DNA of 64,000 nucleotides from Avena insularis (lineage: Eukaryota > Streptophyta > Magnoliopsida > Poales > Poaceae), in contig CM042697.1 of assembly GCA_023614405.1 (NCBI GenBank), positions 160,990,149-161,054,148 of the forward strand. The letters run 5' to 3'. Of this stretch, positions 53,183-64,000 are shown in pieces. Position numbers and translations under genes: made by a program. The first letter of the stretch is position 1; every line of letters starts with the position of its first letter. The notes below the pieces were generated by a model, which was not told where the DNA came from, did no database searches, and saw nothing but the letters and a program-made list of their open reading frames with translations.

Positions 53183-55492
53183 CTATATGACGCTTTGGCT
53201 CATCGTATGATGTATTATTTTTCCTTTTTTTGGTCTGGAGGACATGTACTTCACATAAAAAACCTGAGCCACATCATTTGATAGGACGAATGGTTCATCT
53301 CTGTAACCAAGATTGTTGAGGTCCACTATTGTCATTCCGTACAACTGGTCTACCTTTACCCTTTCTCCATTCAGGTTGACCCATTTGCACCGAAACAAAG
53401 GGACCTTAAAAGAAACTCCATAGTCAAGTTCCCATATTTCCTCTATGTAACCATAGTATGTGTCCTTTTGCCCATTCTCGTTTGTTGCATCAAAGCGGAC
53501 ACCACTATTTTGGTTGGTGCTCTTTTTATCTTGGGCGATCATGTAAAATGTATTTCCATTTATCTTGTACCCCTGGAAATTCAATATAGTAGAAGATGGT
53601 GACCCGAACAACAAGTAGAGCCGATCTCCAACAGTGGTGTCATTCACAAGATCTGTTCGCAATCGACTACCAAAAGTCTTTATGTGTTCATCTCTAATCC
53701 AGGAGTCAGGCTTACCCGGGTTGTTGGAGCGTACAATATTCTTGTGTTCCTCGATATACGGAGCTGCCAATGTGGAATTTTGTAGAAATGTGTAGTGTAC
53801 TTGAGTCAAAGATTACCCATCCCTACATATCATTGCTTTCTTTCCCAGCGTGCCTTTTCCACTTAGTCCCCCTCATGTCGTGATTCAGGAACACCAATCG
53901 GCTTAAGGTCAGGAATAAAGTCAACACAGAAGAACCACCAATCTGCTTAAGGTCAAAAAAAAAGTCAATGAGAACTCAATGACCTCCTCTGTTCCATAGC
54001 CCTTGGAGATGCTTCCTTCTGGCCTAGAATGGTTATGAACATAGTTTTTAAGACTCCCATGAACCTCTCAAAGGGGAACATATTGTGTAGAAATATAGGA
54101 TCGAGAATGGAAATCTCTTCGACTAGGTGGACCAGGAGATGATTCATAATATTGAAGAAGCATGGTCGGAATACCAACTCAAAACTAACAAGATACTAGA
54201 CCACATCCTTTTGTAACCTTGTCAGAATATCTAGATTGATTACCTTCTGAGATATTGCATTAAGGAATGCACATAGCTTCACAATGGGTACTCGAACATT
54301 TTCCGGTAGAAGCCCCCTCAATGCAACTGGAAGCAATTGTGTCATCATCACGTGACAGTTATAAGACTTCTGGTTTTGGATTTTTTTCTCTACCATATTT
54401 ATTATCCCCTTTATATTAGATGAGAAGTTAGACGGCACCTTGATACTATAAAGGATTTCAAAAAATATTTCCTTCTCTACTTTGGTAAGAGCATAGCTGG
54501 CATGACTTAAGTGACGCCCTTTATCCGTATTATTATGTGGATGCATGTTCTCTGGGTCTTTTATACGTTGCTGGTCCTCCCATGCTTCTGATGTATCTTT
54601 TGTCTTCCCATACATGCCCAGGAATCCTAGCAGGTTCACGTAAAGATTCTTCGTTACGTTCATCATGTCGATTGAAGACCGTACACGTAGGGCTTTCCAA
54701 TAGGGTAGCTCCCACAATCTAGATTTCTTCTTCCCCATGGGCGCATGTCCGGCAGCGACATCGTTCGGAACAGATTGACCGCTAGGACCCTTTCGAACGA
54801 TTACTTCTATGTTATTGACCATACCAAATACAACATCACCAGTAGGGAGGTCAGGATTCTTCCGATGATCTGCCTCACCTTTGAAATGCTTGTCTCTCTT
54901 TCTTACGGGATGATTGGTCGAAAGAAATCGACGATTCCCCAGGTACACAACCTTCTTACATTTATATAAATATGTAGTTTCAGTCTTATCTAAACAATGC
55001 GTGCATGCCTTGTATTCCTTGTTTGTCTGTCCTGAAAGGTTACTAAGAGCAGGAATGATGGTTACGAAAAGCAACGCTCGTAGGTCAAATGGCTCCTGTT
55101 TGTGCTCATTCCACACACATACACCTGGTTTTCTCAACTGTAAGAGTTCTATAATTGATGACCTTAGGTACACATCAATGTCGTTGTCGGGTTGCTTCGG
55201 GACTTGCATGGCATCATAATGAATTTACGCTTTATGCATAACCAAGGAGAAAGGTTGTAGATACATAGAGTCACATGCCATGTGATGTGACTGCATCTCT
55301 GCTCCCCCAAATTCGTGTCATCCCTACTTAGACCAAACCATAAGTTCCTTGCGTCACCTGTAAAGTCCGGGATGTCTCTCTTGATATTTATCCACTGCGA
55401 CCCATCAGCAGGGTGTCTCAACTTCCCGTCTTTCTTATGGTCTTATTTATTCCATCGCAACAACCTGGCATGCTCTTTGTTTCTGAAAAAAC
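53183..55492 (-). pseudogene. CACTA copy B TNP2-type transposase, central and C-terminal part
   Basis: Blocks in order on the minus strand: RNLWFGLSRDDTNLGEQRC, LCIYNLSPWLCIKRKFIMM, PDNDIDVYLRSSIIELLQL, CVWNEHKQEPFDLRALLFVT, LSNLSGQTNKEYKACTHCLD, GNRRFLSTNHPVRKRDKHF, a long domain with MTQLLPVALRGLLPENVRVP, VHLVEEISILDPIFLHNMFP, then the C-terminal region NPGKPDSWIRDEH and VPLFRCKWVNLNGERVKVDQ. These fit Transposase_21 followed by DUF4218 and DUF4216. Frameshifts near 55209, 54190 and 53960-53810. The gene continues at 63355 across C5. Confidence 0.88.
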
Positions 55493-55497
55493 GTTTC

Positions 55498-56754
55498 TGA
55501 AGAAAATATGCCCTAGAGGCAATCATAGAGATGATTATATTTCATATGTATCCATGAGTTATTGTAATGTTCCTTGAATATCCATATCAGACAACTTGTA
55601 TTGATTGGCAATTATGTGAATCTTTTGTGAAACTCTTTACTTGTATGGTTATTTAAGAGTTGTCCCTAGTCGGAGTTCATGTGAGGACACACGTGAATAT
55701 TAGACTAGCATATCGATTGGTTGATGACTATGTTTCACAAGTCATAGACATGGAGATGTCAAACCAATAATGTGGACACATGTTATGAACATGGGGTTGG
55801 ACTGACCCAACCTGAGACTGGCAATTAGTTGCAGCTCTCTCTCTACACATCGTGTACGTTTTGTCCTTAGACCCGAGATTGTCGCATGTACTTGTGATGT
55901 GGATCGACATACTTTGGGGGTATCAAACGCTGCACCGTAATAGGGTAGTTATAAAGCTAGCTTTCGGGTCTGCCCCTCTCTACTTGAGAGAGATATCTCT
56001 GGGCCCCTCGAGTGATCGGATCCAGAAATGCATGGTCGTGCTACATATGGTTAAGATTAACCTAGTAAAGGGATTCCGAATCACAGTATCGAGAAAGAGA
56101 GGTCAGCTTGGAGCTAGACCAAATATCGTGAGGCAAAGGGAAAGACATGTACTAAACCTTGTGATGGTTCGTCCGATATGATCTTTGTATGTGTTTAGGA
56201 GTTGGCACGTCTTGCTAGAGGCCGCTACCAACTATTGACAAAATAAGTGTATTCGTGTCATGTCTATACGCATATGAACCTATAGGGTCACACACACTTA
56301 AGGGGCTGGAAGCCTAATGCGGATTGGATCCAAATTAGACTAGGCTTAGCCTACTAATGGGCTTCTAATGTACAAGCCCACTAGGGACGCCTATATAAGA
56401 GAGGGTGGGGCGAGATGACCAAGGTTAGACCTGAGACCATTCCACCTAGCCGCCACACCTCTCGGATGTGTTGCACGCGCGGACCTAGCCGTCCAGCGTC
56501 TGACGCTTCCACCCCGCACGTGTGGATACCTCGGAGGTGCTGCATCTGTGGCACTTGGACGAGCCACGCAAGGGGAGCTTCTCGTGGGACGAGGACAAGG
56601 AGGAGACGTGGAACGTCTATACTGCCTCGACGCGCTTCATCAATTCCGCAACTGCGCGTCTAGTGGTAATCCCGTGATCTATGACAACAGTAATCCTGGT
56701 TTACGCGGTAGAAAATTTTGATTTGCGCTAGTGTAGCCTACCCGTATCCCTTCA
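55498..56754 (+). repeat. C5 5' LTR
   Basis: TGAAGAAAATATGCCC to TATCCCTTCA, 1257 bases. It lacks about 45 bases that the 3' LTR has near 62525-62570. TATA box TATATAAGAG at 56391-56400; the leader beyond it is GC-rich (56410-56660). Confidence 0.95.
56391..56400 (+). promoter_or_regulatory. TATA box of C5 5' LTR
   Basis: CTATATAAGAGAGGG, repeated at 62989-62998 in the 3' LTR and on the minus strand of the solo LTR at about 48673. Start of transcription expected about 30 bases on. Confidence 0.8.
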
Positions 56755-56755
56755 G

Positions 56756-56768
56756 TGGTATCAGAGCC
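56756..56768 (+). other. Primer-binding site of C5
   Basis: TGGTATCAGAGCC, one base after the LTR, full initiator tRNA-Met match. Confidence 0.93.
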
Positions 56769-58111
56769 GATGCTGTTCAGTTATAGGTTCGGGATGGTTG
56801 CATATGGTGATATGCAGATTGATATGAATGATGTGATCATTTATATTGCGGTGGTTCAGGATTGATCTATGATGTTGCTTTCCGTGACCGTGATTCTGAG
56901 GTTGTCGAACGACTTACCCCTACCGGTCGGTTTCCGCCATCGGGTTAGACAGTGACACATAAATCCTATTGAATCACGCGAAGATCAATATGATTGAACG
57001 AATCGGAACCTAGATATAAAATCGATGTACCGTGATCAAAGGAGTTTGGTTGAATCAGGGCAGGAGTTGATTTATGGTAAAATTGATTTGCCGATCAAAA
57101 CCGTGAGGGGCGCTGCCCCTTCGAACCTTGCAGGGGGAGACCCCCTAGACCCCCCTTAATCGTAGCCCCTTTTGTATCTCGTTAATGTAACTAGGTGTTG
57201 CGATGTCACATGATCCGGTAGAATGCAATTCTATGCATAACTTGTTTTTGCAGGATGTATGTGATCAGTATGGCCCATATATGTATGTGATGCATGTATG
57301 AAATTTTGCATGACCTGCATGTCGTGAGTAGGGCAACATGGCTGGAGCCATATGTGTTGTCAATTACTGTAATGGCCTGCGTGCCAACTTGTGATGATCT
57401 CAATTCTATGTAATTTTGATTACTAGCTGTTAGGTGTAGTAGCTTGTATTAGTTCTTGGAGGACTCATCACTTGGAAGATGGCTCACATGAACATGAAGA
57501 TGGAGATCATCATAGTGGATAGGTTCTATGGAGATGGAGATCACCATGAGAAAATGGGCCATACTGTGTCACATCTATGTGAATGCTATTCTTATGTGTT
57601 TTACTACTATGCATGCTTAGATGATAGAAGTAGAACGATCCCTCACAAAGTTCAAGTTAAACCATGCCCTCCCAACCAAACCTTGCACCATCCTATGCCA
57701 TGTACAATCGTTGGTGGGCCTATTAAATTAGGGTGCCGCGGTTTTCCTTGGCTGGATGGGTTTGTATCGGATACCTACACGCATAAGGGTTGGTGAGCTT
57801 GACAAGGTCATCTTAACAGTTAAGGACCTTGGGGCCTAAAGGTTGGGCTCCTAGTTTTGACATAGAGATGTCACCCAACAACAAGAGTCATATGTGATAT
57901 GATTAGCAAGTGTTGCTTACCGATTTACCTTGTCTTCTAGAAGTGATGCTAAAGCTCACTAGTCGACTTGTTAATTGTGGATCTTGAATCACTTAGTATC
58001 AATAGAGGGATATTGATTTAAGTGGGAGTATATGCTATTAAATTGTTTAATATGTTTTACTCTTTCATGGTTACATGGCTTAGTATTTTTCATGTTTTCT
58101 TTTGTAGATCA
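56769..58111 (+). other. C5 untranslated leader
   Basis: 1.3 kb without credible coding sequence. It includes two short GC hairpins: AGGGGC-GCT-GCCCCT (57106-57120, loop GCT) and GGGGG-AGA-CCCCC (57133-57145). The ORFs at 57206-57403 and 57479-57796 have no family resemblance. Confidence 0.7.
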
Positions 58112-58960
58112 ATGGCACCGAACACTGCATCACCTTTTTCTTTTCGTTTGATTCTTGACAAAGATAAACTTAATGGAACAAACTATATGGACTGGGTCCA
58201 TAACCTGAGAATTGTTCTCAGGTCTAATAAAAAGGAAATGGTTCTGGATACCCCAATCCCCGATGAACCTGCTGATAATGTATCTGCTGCCCTAAAGAAT
58301 GCCTACAAGAGAGCATGTGATGATTCTCTTGAGGTTAGCTGCCTTATGCTTGCATGCATGGAACCTGAACTCCAAAAGAAGTTTGAGGATCAGGATGCAT
58401 ACGATATGATCGTTGCGCTTAAGGACATGTTACAAGATCAGGCAAGGACTGAGAGGTACAATGTTGCCAATTCCTTTGTCGAATGCAAGATAGTAGAGGG
58501 AGCAGCTGTAGGCCCCCATGTGATCAAAATGGTTGGTTACAGTCAGACTTTGGAAAAGCATGGTTTTCCACTAGGCCAAGAGTTGGCCACTGACTTCATT
58601 TTGGCGTCTCTTCGATCCAGCTATGGGCAGTTCATTTCGAACTACCATATGCATGGGGTGGAGAAGGGCCTTAATGAATTATGTGGGATGCTTAAAACAA
58701 CAGAAAGTGACATGAAGAAGTGTGTAGGGCATAGCCATGTGATGGCTGTGTAGAACAAGCCTAGCTTCAAGAAAAAGGGTACTTCTTGGAAGAATAAGAA
58801 GGGCAAGGCTAAGGATACGATCCCTAAGCCTGCACCCAAGCAAAAAGTTTGGACACATAGAAGACCGAGTGCTTCTTTTGTCATGAACATGGCCACTGGA
58901 AGATAAACTGCAGCAAGTACCAGGCTTCTTTGAAGAAGAGTGGAAGTAAGAGTACTTACC
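58112..58960 (+). pseudogene. C5 gag
   Basis: Starts at ATG 58112 (MAPNTASPFSFRLILDKDKL), preceded by TTTTGTAGATCA. Copia gag blocks: NGTNYMDWVHNLRIVLR, EVSCLMLACMEPELQKKF and FILASLRSSYGQFISNY. Stop TAG at 58751-58753. A Lys-rich segment then shifts frame near 58865 to reach the CCHC knuckle CFFCHEHGHWKINC (about 58871-58912). Confidence 0.87.
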
Positions 58961-60000
58961 ATTTAGGTACGCTTGTTGTAAATGTTGTGGACATTCTTCT
59001 CGCTGATTCCTATGTTAACTCTTGGGTATTTGATACCGGATCGGTTGCTCATATTTGCAATTCGATGCAGGGGCTAATAAGGACTAGAGAAGTGTAGAAA
59101 GGCAAAGTGTATTTTCGCGTCGGAAATAAAGCAAGGGTTGCTGCATTGTTCGTCGGCGTCATGCAACTTCACTTTCCGTCAGGATTTATTATGGAGTTGA
59201 ATAATTGTTATTACATTCCTAGTATGGGTCGAAACATTTTATCACCTTCATGTTTGATGAAGGATGGTTATTCATTCGCAAGTGCAAACAATGGTTGTGT
59301 AATCTCTATGAATGATATGTTTATGGCTAATGCTCCCATTGTGAATGGGTTATTTATTTTAAATCTTGATGATGCATATGTTTACAATGTTAGTGCTAAA
59401 AGGCTTCGGCCTAATGATTTGAGTCCTACCTATTTATGGCATTGTCGTTTGGGGCATATAAGTGAAAAGCGCATGAAGAAGCTCCATGGTGATGGTCTTC
59501 TGACTTCATTTGATTTTGAATCATACGAGACATGTCAGGCTTGTTTACTTGGAAAGATGACCAAGTCACCTTTTTAGGGTTTACCCGAGAGAGCGACAGA
59601 CTTGTTGGAACTCATACATACTGATGTATGTGGACCAATAAGCACGACAGCCAGAGGGGGATATCACTACTTCATTACTGATTTCAATAGATATGGTTAT
59701 CTCTACTTGATGAGGCATAAGTCTGAAACTTTCGAAAAGTTCAAGGAGTTTCAGAATGAGGTAGAGAATCAACGTGGCAAGAAAATAAAGGCCTTGCGAT
59801 CTGATCGTGGAGGTGAATATTTGAGTCACGAATTTAGCGATCATCTTAAGAGTTACGTAATTGTTCCACAACTCACGCCGCCCAGAACGCCTCAAAGAAA
59901 CGGGGTCTCTGAATGGCGCAATCAAACTTTGTTGGACATGGTTCGATCGATGATGAGCCAGTCGGATTTGCCATTGTCATTTTGGGGTTAAGCTCTATAA
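58960..60000 (+). pseudogene. C5 protease and integrase
   Basis: Protease SWVFDTGSVAHICNS (about 59020-59070), then a stop at about 59095-59097. Integrase region follows: LWHCRLGHISEKRMKKLH with CQACLLGKMTKSPF (HHCC zinc finger), stop at 59575-59577, then the core TDVCGPISTTARGGYHYFIT, LRSDRGGEYLSHEF and TPQRNGVSEWRNQTLLDMV. The final catalytic Glu of DDE is present in SEWRN context; most copia integrases have ERRN there. Stops at 59989-59991 and 59998-60000. Confidence 0.87.
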
Positions 60001-60440
60001 ACGGCAGCTTTCACACTTAATAGGGTACCATCTAAATCTGTAGTTAAGACACCATATGAGATGTGGACTGGAAAGAATCCCAGTTTGTCTTTTCTAAAGA
60101 TTTGGGGTTGTATGCATTTGTCAAGCGACTTCAGTCGGACAAGCTAACACCCAAATCGGATAAGTGCATTTTCGTGGGATATCTGAGGGAAACCTTAGGT
60201 ATTACTTCTACAACCGAGAGGAAGGCAAAGTGTTTGTCGCTCGTAGCGGTGTTTTCCTAGAGAAAGAGTTTCTCACAAAGGGAACAAGTGGAAGGTCGGT
60301 GCGACTTGAAGAAGTTCAAGATGAGCCAGTTGGGGATGCTTCTACGAGTGATGCTATTGTAGCAGAACAAGTTGAGGAACCCGTGGCAAAAGAAGCACCA
60401 CAACCACGAAGGTGGTGAGCTCCTGACGCGATAATTATTA
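60001..60440 (+). pseudogene. C5 integrase C-terminus and linker to RT
   Basis: NRVPSKSVVKTPYEMWTGKN, then frameshifts near 60105 and 60195, with KRLQSDKLTPKSDKCIFVGY and REEGKVFVARSGVFLEKEFL in two frames. An acidic linker follows (EEPVAKEAPQPRR). Confidence 0.8.
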
Positions 60441-62015
60441 TTGTTAGACAATGATGAGCCTGCGACCTATGCAGAAGCGATGGTGGACCCAGAATCTGAG
60501 AAATGGATGATCGCCATGAGATCCGAGATAGAGTCCATGGGAGACAATCAAGTTTGGAACTTGGTTGATCTGCCTGATGGTTTTAAAGCCATCGAGTGCA
60601 AATGGATCTATAATAAGAAGATTGATATGGATGGAAATGTTCACATCCATAAAGCTCGACTTGTTGCAAAAGGTTTTCGACAAGTTCAAGGAGTTGACTA
60701 CGATGAGACTTTCTACTTTGTAGCGATGCTTAAATCTATACGGATAATTCTAGCCATTGCTGCACATTTCGACTATGAAATATGGCAGATGGATGTCAAG
60801 ACGGCTTTCCTAAATGGAATCCTAACTGAGGACGTGTATATGATGCAGCCTGAAGGTTTTGTCGATCCAAACAATGCAGGAAAGGTATGCAAACTTCTGA
60901 AGTCCATTTATGGGCTGAAGCAAGCATCTCGGAGTTGGAACATTCGATTTGATGAAGTTGTAAAGGAGTTTGGATTCATAAAAAACGAACAAGAACCTTG
61001 TGTTTACAAGAAGGAAAGTGAGAGAGCGCTGGTATTTCTAATCTTATATGTAGATGACATATTGCTGATTGGAAATGACATTCTTATGCTCGAGTCTGTT
61101 AAGACCTCATTGAAAAATAGTTTTTCGATGAAGGACTTGGGAGAAGCGGCATATAATCTGGGTATCAAGATCTATAGAGATAGATCAAGAAGGCTAATTG
61201 GATTAAGCCAGAGTACATACATTGACAAAGTGTTGAAACGGTTCAGCATGGAAGAGGCTAAGAAGGGGTTCTTGCCCTTGTCTCACGACATTAAACTCAG
61301 CAAGACTCAGTGTCCTTCGACTACTGATGAGCGTGAGCGCATGAGTAGGATTCCATATGCTTCGGCTATTGGATCCATCATGTATGCAATGATATGTACT
61401 CGCCCAGATGTTTCCTATGCTCTAAGTGTTACAAGAAGATACCAGGCTGATCCAGGTGAAGGTCACTGGACAGCGGTAAAGAACATCCTTAAGTACTTTA
61501 AAAGGACTAAGGATGTGTTCCTAGTTTATGGAGGTGAGGATGAACTCAGTGTAAAGGGTTACACAGATGCGAGTTACCTTAACGACTCAGATGATTCAAA
61601 ATCGCAATTAGGTTATGTGTTTGTCATGAATGGTGGTGATGTGAGCTGGAAAAGTTCCAAGCAAGATACGGTGACCTCCTCTTCAACAGAAGCTGAATAT
61701 ATTGCTACCTCGGAGGCCGTAAAGGAAGCTGTTTGGATTAGGAATTTCCTGTTTGCTCTCGGTGTGGTTCAGGGTGCGTCCAATCCCTTGGACGTTTATT
61801 GTGACAATAATGGTGCTATTGCACAAGCCAAGGAACCTAGACAGCACCAGATGAACAAACATATTCGCATGCATTACCATCAGATTCGACAGTTCGTTGA
61901 GGATGGTAGTGTCATGATATGCAAAATACATACGGACTCAAATGTTGCTGATCCCTTGACTAAGCCTCTCCTTGACCAGGCGCATGAAAGCGCACACAAG
62001 AGCAATTGGTATTAG
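60441..62015 (+). CDS. C5 reverse transcriptase and RNase H (open frame)
   Basis: A continuous 524-codon frame. RT: KWIYNKKIDMDGNVHIHKAR, QMDVKTAFLNGILTEDVYM, KSIYGLKQASRSWNIRFDE, and the intact catalytic YVDDILLIGND (about 61048-61080). RNase H: VKGYTDASYLNDSDDSKSQL, KQDTVTSSSTEAEYIATSEA and VYCDNNGAIAQAKEPRQHQM. It ends KIHTDSNVADPLTKPLLDQA plus a short tail before TAG. The first codon in the frame is TTG; the natural polyprotein enters from upstream, so this is not an independent gene. Best-preserved coding stretch in the window. Confidence 0.93.
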   Translation: MLDNDEPATYAEAMVDPESEKWMIAMRSEIESMGDNQVWNLVDLPDGFKAIECKWIYNKKIDMDGNVHIHKARLVAKGFRQVQGVDYDETFYFVAMLKSIRIILAIAAHFDYEIWQMDVKTAFLNGILTEDVYMMQPEGFVDPNNAGKVCKLLKSIYGLKQASRSWNIRFDEVVKEFGFIKNEQEPCVYKKESERALVFLILYVDDILLIGNDILMLESVKTSLKNSFSMKDLGEAAYNLGIKIYRDRSRRLIGLSQSTYIDKVLKRFSMEEAKKGFLPLSHDIKLSKTQCPSTTDERERMSRIPYASAIGSIMYAMICTRPDVSYALSVTRRYQADPGEGHWTAVKNILKYFKRTKDVFLVYGGEDELSVKGYTDASYLNDSDDSKSQLGYVFVMNGGDVSWKSSKQDTVTSSSTEAEYIATSEAVKEAVWIRNFLFALGVVQGASNPLDVYCDNNGAIAQAKEPRQHQMNKHIRMHYHQIRQFVEDGSVMICKIHTDSNVADPLTKPLLDQAHESAHKSNWY

Positions 62016-62040
62016 ATACATTTTAGATTGACTCTAGTGC

Positions 62041-62051
62041 AAGTGGGAGAC
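62041..62051 (+). other. Polypurine tract of C5
   Basis: AAGTGGGAGAC directly precedes the 3' LTR start TGAAGG. Confidence 0.8.
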
Positions 62052-63349
62052 TGAAGGAAATATGCCCTAGCGGCAATCATAGAGATGATTATATTTCATA
62101 TGTATCCATGAGTTATTGTACTGTTCCTTGAATATCCATATCAGGCAACTTGTATTGATTGGCAATTATGTGAATTGTTTGTGAAACTCTTTACTTGGAT
62201 GGTTATTTAAGAGTTATCCCTAGTCGGAGTTCATGTGAGGACACACGTGAATATTAGACTAGCATATCGATTGGTTGATGACTATGTTTCGCAAGTCATA
62301 GACATGGAGATGTCAAACCAACGATGTGGACACATGTTATGAACATGGGGTTGGACTGACCCAACCTGAGACTGGCAATTAGTTGCAGCTCTCTCTCTAC
62401 ACATCATGTATATTTTTTCCTTAGACCTGAGATTGTCGCATGTACTTGAGATGTGGATCGACATACTTTGGGGCTATCAAACGCTGCACTGTAACAGGGT
62501 AGTTATAAAGATAGCTTGCGGGTTTGTCCTGAATCATGTTGCAAGGCATGGTCAATCAAGATGGGATTTGTCCCTCTCTACTTGAGAGAGATATCTCTGG
62601 GCCCCTTGAGTGATCGGATCCAGAAATGCATGGCCGTGCTACATATGGTTAAGAGTTAACCTAGTAAAGGGATTCTGAATCACAATATCGAGAAAGAGAG
62701 GTCAGCTTGGAGCTAGACCAAATATCATGAGGAAAAGGGAAAGACATGTACTAAACCTTGTGATGGTTCGTCCGTTATGATCTTTGTATGAGTTTAGGAG
62801 TTGGCACGTCTTGCTAGAGGCTGCTACCAACTATTGACAGAATAAGTGTATTCGTGTCATGTCTATACGCATATGAACCTATAGGGTCACACACTTAAGG
62901 GCCTGGAAGCCTAATGAGGATTGGATCCGAATTAGACCAGGCTTAGGCTACTAATGGGCTGCTAATGTAGAAGCCCACTAGGGACGCCTATATAAGAGAG
63001 GGTGGGGCGAGATGACCAAGGTTAGACCTGAGACCATTCCACCCAGCCGCCACACCTCTCTCCTGTGTTGCACGCGCGGACCTAGCAGTCCGGCATCTGA
63101 CGCTTCCACCCCACACGTGTAGATACCTCGGAGGTGTTGCATCTGTGGCACTTGGACGAGCCGTGCAAGGGGAGCTTCTCGTGGGACAAGGACAAGGAGG
63201 AGACGTGGGCGTGCATGCTTGCCTCGGCGCTTCATCGATTCTGCAACTGCGCGTCTAGTGGTAATCCCGTGATCTATGACAACAGTAATCCTGGTTTACG
63301 CGGTAGAAAATTTTGATTTGCGCTAGTGTAGCCTACCCGTATCCCTTAA
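62052..63349 (+). repeat. C5 3' LTR
   Basis: 1298 bases, TGAAGGAAATATGCCC to TATCCCTTAA. It differs from the 5' LTR by scattered substitutions and an extra ~45 bases, and the terminal CA has become AA. TATA at 62989-62998. Confidence 0.94.
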
Positions 63350-63354
63350 GTTTC

Positions 63355-64000
63355 AACCATGGTATTATAGGAGCATACCACATAACCTTAGCAGGAATCC
63401 TCTTCCTGGGGGCTCGTAATCGCCCTCAACATCACCAGGGTCATGTCATCTGATCTTATACCGCAGTGTAGTGCATACCAGGAATTTATCTCAATTCCCG
63501 TACTCCTCACCGCGGTAGAGGATGCAGTCATTAATGCATGCATGTATCTTCTACACCTCTAATTCTGGAGGTCATAGAGTCTTTCTTTGCTTTGTACATA
63601 CTCTTAGGCAATTCGTTATCCTTTGGAATCTTTGGCTTCATTATTTTCAGCAACTTCTCAAATCCCTTGTCAGATAAAACAGTATTTGCCTTCCATTTCA
63701 GCAATTTTAGTGTGGTACCGAGCTTTGTGCTTCCATCTTCGCAATTTGGGTACAACAATTTTTTTGAACCTCTAACATGCCCTCCAACTTCAACTTTTCC
63801 TTTTCTGTTTCACAATCTCGCTTGGCATCAGAAATTACCCAACCAATATCATCAGCGGGCTCATCTGATGCCCGTTCTTCACCTCCTTCCTCTTCATTAT
63901 CTTCCGTTGCAGTATCACCGTATTTAGGGAACATAGGATAGTTGTTATCATCCTTTTGTTCTTCACTGTCTTCCATCATAACCCCTCTTTTTTCGTGCTT
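63355..64000 (-). pseudogene. CACTA copy B TNP2-type transposase, N-terminal part
   Basis: Resumes the TNP2 gene beyond C5: KGFEKLLKIMKPKIPKDNEL, LLKWKANTVLSDKGFEKLL, and the acidic linker DTATEDNEEEGGEERASDEP starting MMEDSEEQKDDNNYPMFPKY (about 63979). It closely matches copy A at 46106-46699. Frameshifts near 63757 and in the 63355-63530 stretch. It runs off the window end. Confidence 0.88.

Larger units (their letters stand above)
55498..63349 (+). mobile_element. C5: complete Ty1/copia element
   Basis: 7.85 kb. LTRs 55498-56754 and 62052-63349, TSD GTTTC (55493-55497 and 63350-63354), PBS 56756, PPT 62041-62051. Domain order gag-PR-IN-RT-RNaseH defines copia. It interrupts TNP2 of CACTA copy B: the target 'ctgaaaaaa..tttcaacc' is continuous in copy A at about 46060. 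The RT-RNaseH frame is intact; gag, PR and IN are broken. The 3' LTR terminus reads TTAA where the 5' LTR has TTCA. Confidence 0.95.
51667..64000 (-). mobile_element. CACTA copy B (Caspar-like), 3' terminus to beyond window end
   Basis: The 3' terminus is CACTAGCTAGTAGGAAA at 51667 with CAA (51664-51666) as candidate 3-base target copy. Inward lie subterminal repeats, an unrecognised ORF (51837-52517), and the TNP2 gene (53183-55492, continuing 63355-64000) interrupted by C5. All genes point leftward. The 5' terminus is outside the window. Confidence 0.85.

Noticed and set aside
55728..56181. Frames in the C5 LTR (60 and 109 codons) as genes
   Set aside because: They repeat in the 3' LTR and in the solo LTR at 48323-49571 with different lengths; LTR sequence only.

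Overview
This window is intergenic DNA from a large-genome grass. I see no host gene in it: everything recognisable is transposable-element sequence. A cool-season grass (Pooideae, probably Triticeae or a close relative) is suggested by an LTR end of the BARE-1/WIS/Angela type, two Caspar-like CACTA transposons with TNP2 transposase and TTTAGTCCCGGTT-type subterminal repeats, large chromoviral Ty3/gypsy elements and a Sirevirus-like element. The species cannot be fixed from the sequence.

Layout. (1) 1-13415, minus strand: Tekay/Del-type chromovirus 'T1'. Its 3' LTR is cut by the window start. A same-family solo LTR (6013-9264, TSD GGGGA) sits in an accessory ORF. The 5' LTR is 10216-13415. 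(2) 13416-34362, minus strand: a second Tekay-type element 'T2'. T1 sits in its 3' LTR. Its 5' LTR is split by element 'G3'. (3) 25098-33675, plus strand: G3, a CRM-like Ty3/gypsy element with 1.0-kb LTRs (TSD ACTAA). (4) 34363-34972 and 45670-45703: the end of a BARE/Angela-like LTR that received both T2 and a Sirevirus-like gag-only element 'S4' (34973-45669, TSD AACTG). (5) 45704 to about 47490, minus strand: the 5' part of CACTA copy A, whose transposase gene is interrupted by the BARE/Angela-like LTR. (6) About 47490-51663, minus strand: a gypsy-type LTR fragment holding a copia solo LTR (48323-49571, TSD CAAGG). (7) 51667 to past 64000, minus strand: CACTA copy B, with its 3' terminus, subterminal repeats, an unrecognised second ORF and TNP2. 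The TNP2 gene is interrupted by a complete Ty1/copia element 'C5' (55498-63349, TSD GTTTC).

How the pieces work. T1 and T2 carry gag, protease, RT, RNase H, integrase and chromodomain, plus one or two extra coiled-coil or acidic ORFs between the primer-binding site and gag. All five accessory and gag start codons in these two elements follow an AG directly, and most have branch-point-like and pyrimidine-rich sequence upstream. The T1-family LTRs contain strong GTAAG-type donors. I infer that these elements may express accessory proteins and Gag from alternatively spliced subgenomic RNAs. This is the most interesting hypothesis in the window. G3 and S4, from different superfamilies, both carry clusters of short CpG-containing near-palindromes in their LTRs. 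Every element is broken by stops or frameshifts; C5 keeps the longest intact domain (RT-RNase H).
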